From NCBI GenBank assembly GCA_919901565.1, contig CAKKPE010000090.1:1-37867 (forward strand): 37,867 bases of DNA, read 5' to 3'. Shown in pieces: positions 33,387 through 37,867 of the stretch. Both the position numbers and the translations under genes were made by a program. The notes beneath the pieces were generated by a model. That model was given only the letters and a program-made list of their open reading frames with translations. It was not told the DNA's origin and made no database searches. The DNA is from a bacterium. Its GTDB lineage: Bacteria; CG2-30-53-67. Numbering within the stretch: the first letter of the stretch is position 1; every line of letters starts with the position of its first letter.

Positions 33387-34489
33387 ACGATTCCCCATTC
33401 TTTGAGTTTGAACAGGATGAGCACGGCAAAAGAGGCGGCCAGTGCCGCCCCGTACAGCGGAACTGCAATCTTCAATTCTTTTTCCACACCTGACCTGCCG
33501 GTAAACGGCGTGGACCCGGTGAATTGCAAGGCCAGATAGGAGCTGACCGCGGGAAAGAAAAGACAGGAGAAGAGAATCAAAAGCCCATGGCCTGTCTGCG
33601 GCCAATGCATCAAACCGAGTGCCGGAAAAATCAGGATCACCCCGGCGATCCACCCTTTGATGCCGAAGGAGCGTGAGGGGATAAAATGGAGAAGAAGAGG
33701 CGTGGCAAAGGCCCCGGCAAAGACCGAGACCAGCCCCAGAAGCAGAAAGGGAGATCCACCGGCCCAGACCTTTTCCCACCCGATGGCGCCGGGCTGAAGA
33801 CCGAAGATGACCAATATCAACAGGGCATAAATGAAATAATTCTTCATGGCCGGCAGGACCTCCATGGGCGTAAGCACCAATCGGTCCATGAGGCTGAAAC
33901 GTATGCTTCGCATCCCGGGGGATGCGGTATAATCGGAATGGATATAGGCAGGAATGTCCCTTGCATAGACCGGGCCGAAATGGACACTGAACCCGCTTTC
34001 TTCCCTAACCTCATGGGCCGATACGCCCACGGCCCCGAGCTGCGGAACAATCACCCTCTTGTGATTGACGATCCTGTCGAGTTGAGTCTCCCGGATCCGC
34101 CGGATGAGTTCCCCGGTGCCGAAGGTCCCCTTGCCCGCCGCACACCAGACATTGATTCCCATGGTATCCAGAACCAGAATCCAGGCATTCAGCCCTTTTA
34201 AAGCCCCGCGCAGGATATCAAAACTCAACTTGTAATTGGCCGTGACCATCACGTCTGACTCCGGGCCCGGCTCGCCAACTGCATAGAGGCCGGGTCCCAC
34301 CGGGTATTTCATCCGGAAGGCGCTGATCCGTGACTTGATTCTCCCCCACTGGTCCGGCCAGGACCATTCCGTAGAAACACGGCAGACCTCTCCTGCCGGC
34401 GTCTTCAGGGCGCCCAGAACCCAACCAGGCATGGGCGTACAGCATGTCCCATGTTGATCTTTTTGTGGATTACAGCAGCACTCGGCCAT
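33383..34489 (-). CDS. hgcA: HgcA, corrinoid-dependent mercury methyltransferase
   Basis: The 368-residue protein has the diagnostic cap-helix motif NVWCAAGK (residues 113-120); C116 is the expected lower cobalt ligand. The corrinoid-binding domain covers about 22-190 ('LVLDTMGINVWCAAGKGTFG'). Five membrane helices follow (about 217-233, 246-268, 277-293, 302-320, 341-361) with the conserved 'LQFTGSTPFTGRSGV' loop. The N-terminus is cysteine-rich (ECCC, TCC). HgcA methylates Hg(II) using a methyl-corrinoid, with HgcB as reductant. GGAGAGAAG lies directly before the ATG. Confidence 0.95.
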   Translation of the reverse strand: MAECCCNPQKDQHGTCCTPMPGWVLGALKTPAGEVCRVSTEWSWPDQWGRIKSRISAFRMKYPVGPGLYAVGEPGPESDVMVTANYKLSFDILRGALKGLNAWILVLDTMGINVWCAAGKGTFGTGELIRRIRETQLDRIVNHKRVIVPQLGAVGVSAHEVREESGFSVHFGPVYARDIPAYIHSDYTASPGMRSIRFSLMDRLVLTPMEVLPAMKNYFIYALLILVIFGLQPGAIGWEKVWAGGSPFLLLGLVSVFAGAFATPLLLHFIPSRSFGIKGWIAGVILIFPALGLMHWPQTGHGLLILFSCLFFPAVSSYLALQFTGSTPFTGRSGVEKELKIAVPLYGAALAASFAVLILFKLKEWGIV

Positions 34490-34753
34490 CTTCTCTCCGA
34501 CAACAGATCACGGACCGATCGCCTAAAAATACACGGTATGGTCCTTGACTGATCTGCATTATAGCCTGTGGACGTGTCCGATACAAGTTTTATCGGTGGA
34601 TCGCCATCAGGAATGCAAACTGCAGCTTGTCAAATCCCGGCTGAAATACTATTATCGATATCTGCGCCCCATGTTGTGAAACATCTAAAGCTTGATGAGT
34701 CATTTTAAATAGACTATATTGGTCATATGTATTAGGATATGGAGGACATGATT
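34490..34753. other. promoter gap between divergent hgcA and phd-type antitoxin
   Basis: About 260 bp. It contains a weak 6-bp inverted repeat CCGATA/TATCGG at 34578-34596. No TGTGA-N6-TCACA palindrome is seen, so hgcAB does not share the dsrA-type operator. Confidence 0.4.
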
Positions 34754-35047
34754 ATGAAGACCGCCACGATTTCAAAATTGAAGGCTTCACTGAGTCAATT
34801 TCTGGCAAGAGTAAAAGCCGGTGAAGAGGTGCTTGTCACTGAAAGGGGAAAACCCGTGGCAAAGATCATCCCGCTTGATCGGGGTGACACCGAGATTTCC
34901 GCTCACATTCTGACACTGGAACGAGCAGGGATGGCGAGTGTCGGTACCGGCAAATTGCCGAAGGACTTCTGGAACCTCCCCAGACCCAAGGATAAAAAGG
35001 GCTCGGCACTTAAAACCTTGTTGGAAGATCGTGAGGAAGGAAGATGA
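34754..35047 (+). CDS. Phd/YefM-type antitoxin
   Basis: This 97-residue protein starts MKTATISKLKASLSQFLARVKAGEEVLVTERGKPVAKIIPL, the Phd/YefM antitoxin fold. The start at 34754 is chosen because GGAGG lies 8 nt upstream; an ATG at 34739 precedes that site. It is followed with an ATGA overlap by a deleted PIN-domain toxin, so the antitoxin now stands without a working partner. Confidence 0.88.
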   Translation: MKTATISKLKASLSQFLARVKAGEEVLVTERGKPVAKIIPLDRGDTEISAHILTLERAGMASVGTGKLPKDFWNLPRPKDKKGSALKTLLEDREEGR

Positions 35048-35230
35048 TCTTCTGGGACTCTTCAGCGATCATTCCCTCTGCGTGCGGCTGATTCCCTGCA
35101 ATTGGCATCTGCTCTGCTATGGGCTGAAAAAAGCCCTAAAAGGCACGGCTTTGTCTGTCTGGACCGAAAACTGAGAGCGGCTGCAAATAAAGAAGGATTT
35201 TTGTTGCTGCCGGATGAGGAAGATCTTTAA
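35044..35230 (+). pseudogene. PIN-domain (VapC-type) toxin with internal deletion
   Basis: The N-terminus 'MIFWDSSAIIPS' is a normal VapC start with the first catalytic Asp, but a stop follows after three more codons. In another frame the natural C-terminus resumes at 'AADSLQLASALLWAEKSP' and ends 'GFVCLDRKLRAAANKEGFLLLPDEEDL' (stop 35228-35230). About 70-80 internal residues are missing and the junction near 35076 is out of frame. Loss of the toxin with retention of the antitoxin is a common decay route. Confidence 0.75.
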
Positions 35231-35660
35231 TCCGTTGTCTCTGCCCGCTTGTGATGCCTATGTAGAGACAATCCAATTCCTTTCCCGTCATGGGTCTCCC
35301 ATGTTTCACCTCCAATTTAAGCGAGCGCCTGCCGGCTCTTGAGCGAATGGAGAGGTGAAGCTGTGCGTCCGGCTTTTGTCATTGCCGTATTGAGCAAGAA
35401 ATGAAGATGCCCCAAAGCCTCTCGGTTTCTCTGCTTCAGAAAAATATTCTGTAAATCTGGAATTCCAATAGCGTTTCTGGGAACCGTCCAGCGGGTTTGT
35501 ACTACAGCGCTGTCAAGTGTTATGCAACGTAAGTAAGAACGTCCCGAAAGTTACGCGTTTTTCTTGTCCCCATTTTCCTATATATGGACAAGGCGAACCA
35601 AAAGACACCGCTCAGGCGCCACAGGATTCAGCCACCTGATAGACAGCCTTCCCTCTGGCA
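35231..35660. other. accessory DNA with one long imperfect hairpin
   Basis: No gene is supported. TTCACCTC (35305-35312) pairs with GAGGTGAA (35352-35359). On the minus strand, the sequence after it starts a short frame MTGKELDCLYIGITSGQ that soon decays. Probably remnants of mobile or toxin-antitoxin DNA. Confidence 0.35.
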
Positions 35661-35864
35661 CTATCGGTCGCGCACGGCGAACCACTGTAAAACGAACCCT
35701 ATGGCGAACAGAAGCCACCCGATCCACCACGCGATCGCCCACAGCGTACTGGACCAAACAATCGGCCCGCCGAAGCCGGCGGTGAGCCCAAAGTACCCCG
35801 CAGCGGCGATCACCAAAGTGCCGATGAAATTGAAGATTAAACCGAGCCGTGTAACATTCATCAT
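35661..35864 (-). CDS. small membrane protein, unknown
   Basis: This 67-residue protein reads MMNVTRLGLIFNFIGTLVIAAAGYFGLTAG, then a second helix WAIAWWIGWLLFAIGFVLQWFAV: two membrane helices. The start at 35864 is chosen because the extra residues of a longer frame (to 35897) are polar and not membrane-like, and a weak GGGA precedes it. I do not recognise a family function. It is isolated in accessory DNA. Confidence 0.5.
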   Translation of the reverse strand: MMNVTRLGLIFNFIGTLVIAAAGYFGLTAGFGGPIVWSSTLWAIAWWIGWLLFAIGFVLQWFAVRDR

Positions 35865-35957
35865 CCAGCTATCCCTATCGGTCAGATGTTGCCACACCAG
35901 CTAGTTCTGTAGGCGAATGACAACGTCCGGTGCCTGCTCTTGAAACGTGAATAAATA

Positions 35958-36135
35958 TCCTCCAACAAAGCCGGAGGTATTACGATTGCTGGCCCCTCAA
36001 AGGGGCCTAATCGCAATCGGTTAAAACCAAAACAAGACCCCGATGGGGCACAAGATTCATATTCGTGGGTCATGAAATTCATACTCCCGGAAATGTCAAA
36101 CTCTGCGAGTCCCCCGGCAGAGCCGGGGGTTTACC
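35958..36135. repeat. structured repeat DNA, possible IS200/IS605 end (GTTTAC hairpin copy 2)
   Basis: Several hairpins occur in series: a nested stem (CGATTGC 35983-35989 with GCAATCG 36013-36019, enclosing GGCCCCT/AGGGGCC), CCCC-gat-GGGG near 36037, and an 8-bp perfect CCCCCGGC-aga-GCCGGGGG (36111-36129) followed by GTTTAC. The last matches in design the hairpin at 26860-26890. No transposase or TnpB gene is present. Confidence 0.45.
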
Positions 36136-36159
36136 TAAATGCTAATTTATAAAATCTTT

Positions 36160-37392
36160 TCATTTTATCTTAGCAAGATAAACATCGAGTTTCGAATTAT
36201 CATCCGCTTGAGCTTTGGCTCCTCCAATAATATATTCGCCCTTAGCGGTTTCTTGAACCCAGAGGCCTTCCCCCCCCCAATTCGTATCTCCGAATATTTT
36301 TGCCCAATCCATATTTCCGTTTTTATCAGTCTTGATTACCAAAACAACATCGTAGCCGGGAAGTAGCGTAGATCCGACAATGATGTATCCGTCGTCCTTT
36401 GTCTGCAGCACTGAGGAACCTATGTTGTATTGCGCCTTGTGATAAGTCTTTTCCCAAAGAACTTCACCGGTTCTATTCGTCTTTATTAACATAATATCTT
36501 GTTCCAACGAACCGGGTACTCGGTGTCCCAGAATAATATACCCCCCGTCAGAAGTCTCTCTTATCGAAACACCTCCTTCTTGTTTCGCTGTACCATAGAT
36601 TTTTTCCCAAAGTACGTTGCCATTTTCATCTGTCTTGATGAGGTAAACATCTCCTCTCAACGAACCGTAGAAATCCCTTTGGCCAACAAGGATGTAACCA
36701 CCTTCGGCAGTCTGCAGAATGGAAGAAGCTTTATCGTCTTCTTTCCCGCCAAAGGTTTTCTGCCAGATTGCATTACCGTTTTCATCCGTCCTGATGAGGT
36801 AAACATCGCTTTCCCCTGCACCGTAGGAATCCGTTTTGCCAGCGAGAATGTAGCCACCATCGGTAGTCTGTTGAACGGAGTAGGCTGCATCATCTCCTCT
36901 TCCGCCAAAGGTTCTCTCCCAGATTGCATTACCATTTTGATCTGTCTTGATGAGGTACACGTCGCTTTCCCCCAACATTTTTCTTGCACCGTAGGAATCC
37001 GTTTCACCAGCAAGAATGTAACCACCATCGGTGGTCTGTTGAACGGAGTTGGCCTTATCCCATTTGGCTCCGCCAAAGGTTTTCTCCCAGCGTACGTTGC
37101 CATTTTCATCTGTCTTAATGAGATAAACGTCTCCTTTCCCCTTGCCATATGAGAATGTGTATCCTGCAATAATATAACCACGATCAAAGGTTTGCTGACC
37201 GCATGTCCCGATCCCGCCTCCATAGCTTTTCTCCCAAAGTATTCTGCCTCCTCTATCTTTTTCTGTCTTGACAATGGGGAGAGGCTTACTCAGAAAGAAA
37301 GCAATAACAGGCAAAGATAGCACAAGTATAAGCGTAGCTGTCCAGGACAAGTTTCTGGGGTGTCTCGTCCTTTTTTGTTCGTCCAAATCCAT
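36160..37392 (-). CDS. seven-repeat beta-propeller protein with N-terminal membrane anchor
   Basis: The 410-residue protein has one N-terminal membrane segment (LSWTATLILVLSLPVIAFFL) after a basic start, then seven tandem units of about 52 residues. Each has the pattern 'W-E-K-(S/T)-(Y/F)-G-G...GGYI(I/L)-G-x-T...D-V-Y-L-I-K-T-D-x-N-G-N'. Seven W-E-K starts can be counted, so a seven-bladed propeller outside the membrane is likely. The family is common in archaea and bacteria but has no assigned enzyme role. It stands alone. The repeats are similar enough at DNA level that blade number may vary between strains. Confidence 0.85.
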   Translation of the reverse strand: MDLDEQKRTRHPRNLSWTATLILVLSLPVIAFFLSKPLPIVKTEKDRGGRILWEKSYGGGIGTCGQQTFDRGYIIAGYTFSYGKGKGDVYLIKTDENGNVRWEKTFGGAKWDKANSVQQTTDGGYILAGETDSYGARKMLGESDVYLIKTDQNGNAIWERTFGGRGDDAAYSVQQTTDGGYILAGKTDSYGAGESDVYLIRTDENGNAIWQKTFGGKEDDKASSILQTAEGGYILVGQRDFYGSLRGDVYLIKTDENGNVLWEKIYGTAKQEGGVSIRETSDGGYIILGHRVPGSLEQDIMLIKTNRTGEVLWEKTYHKAQYNIGSSVLQTKDDGYIIVGSTLLPGYDVVLVIKTDKNGNMDWAKIFGDTNWGGEGLWVQETAKGEYIIGGAKAQADDNSKLDVYLAKIK

Positions 37393-37466
37393 TCCCTCCC
37401 CAAATTAGTAACCGTTTACAAAATGGTTACACTTCGGAGTTTCGCAAGAAGATATAGTTAGAGTTA
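37393..37466. other. short gap upstream of the propeller gene
   Basis: Likely contains the promoter of the minus-strand propeller gene; no clear motif seen. Confidence 0.3.
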
Positions 37467-37641
37467 GGGACCCAGAGCCTGTCTAAAAACTAAAGGTCAA
37501 TTTCAGAAGTGGAGGATAAGGTCTTTTATTTTTCCTAAAGTGGTTCATGAGTCGTACCCAAGTCTAATCTATTGGCTCGCAGTGGGTAATGATTTTAAGA
37601 AAATTATCTGCACTTTAGTTTTTAGACAGGCTCTATGTCCC
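37467..37641. repeat. 175-bp MITE-like element with 29-bp terminal inverted repeats
   Basis: The ends 37467-37495 and 37613-37641 are inverted repeats with 27 of 29 matching positions; the inner 22 bp (37474-37495 and 37613-37634) match perfectly and contain GAGCCTGTCTAAAAAC. There is no transposase inside. The end sequence resembles the GAGCCTGTCTAAAAA termini of known IS elements, so it could be moved by one encoded elsewhere. Confidence 0.8.
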
Positions 37642-37867
37642 TCATTTACTCCTATGCAGATAGGGCTCTTGACGGTGCAGAGCACGGTGTTTACGCAGCA
37701 GATCTCCGAGCCCACGCGGGCCGAACTTACACATCCGATCTATCTCCTTCTCTGAAAATTTCGGCTCGTCGCCGATTGGGTCGGATCGCCCCTCCGGCCA
37801 CCTGATAAAACGATAGATTACTGCTACTGATGACAGGTTTAAGGGGGCTCTACCTCGACCGGAGTAG
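37642..37867. other. right edge, gene remnant only
   Basis: A minus-strand frame reads 'FSEKEIDRMCKFGPRGLGDLL' without a start or recognisable family and ends near 37660. It may be the tail of a gene lying outside the window or a remnant. Confidence 0.3.

Noticed and set aside
33387-33779. Upstream extension of the hgcB frame
   Set aside because: It runs inside hgcA in another frame and is not protein-like. The ATG at 33386 overlapping the hgcA stop gives a normal HgcB.
34578-34596. Short inverted repeat as an ArsR-type operator of hgcA
   Set aside because: Only 6-bp arms and no regulator gene next to it; too weak to call.
36160-37274. Repeated DNA read as a CRISPR array
   Set aside because: The periodicity is about 156 bp and in frame; it encodes the propeller blades. 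No CRISPR repeats or cas genes are seen in the window.

Overview
The window looks like chromosomal DNA (or a long contig) from an anaerobic, sulfur-metabolising bacterium. The mix of dsr genes, NfnAB, ferritin-like peroxidase-type proteins, an HgcA/HgcB pair and many toxin-antitoxin remnants suggests Desulfobacterota, Nitrospirota or a related uncultivated lineage. I cannot fix the phylum from sequence reading alone.

Layout. Positions 1-1000 hold broken 3' ends of two genes, one small conserved hypothetical gene and an AT-rich repeat. From about 17.5 kb back to 1.0 kb, all on the minus strand, runs a long dissimilatory sulfite reductase region: an RsbRD_N-like protein, dsrM-dsrK-dsrJ-dsrO-dsrP (membrane complex), dsrC, dsrE-dsrF-dsrH, a HEAT-repeat protein, dsrA-dsrB-dsrD-dsrL, a ferritin-like protein, nfnA-nfnB and a second ferritin-like protein. 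It closes with a strong intrinsic terminator at 1036-1072. An HPP-family membrane protein and a CBS-pair protein follow (17.8-19.0 kb). A five-gene export system is on the plus strand (19.6-24.6 kb: membrane fusion protein, two ATPases, two permeases). From 24.65 to 28.66 kb there is an accessory stretch with vapBC, higBA, an HNH-like gene cut short by a repeat, an isochorismatase-family hydrolase and dispersed GTCCCTA-type repeats. From 34.5 back to 28.66 kb (minus strand) lies a second sulfur block: hgcA-hgcB (mercury methylation), then a second dsrA-dsrB and a second dsrL. The right end (34.7-37.9 kb) has a Phd-type antitoxin beside a deleted PIN toxin, structured repeat DNA, a predicted seven-bladed propeller protein and a 175-bp MITE-like element.

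Main point. The two dsrAB sets are not recent duplicates. The first has reductive-type DsrB motifs and is followed by dsrD, the usual marker of sulfite reduction. The second has motifs I associate with oxidative-type (reverse) DsrAB of sulfur oxidisers and is followed by dsrL. The only dsrC, dsrEFH and dsrMKJOP in the window sit with the first set. Both dsrA genes have a CRP/FNR-family-like palindrome (TGTGA-N6-TCACA) at almost the same distance (103-104 bp) upstream of the start codon, which suggests a shared regulator. hgcAB lies directly upstream of the second dsrA. Together this suggests an organism that may run the Dsr pathway in both directions and may also methylate mercury. The second block is flanked on both sides by toxin-antitoxin genes and repeat debris, which fits acquisition as a cassette. 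Directionality, lineage and transfer are inferences that need phylogeny and expression data.
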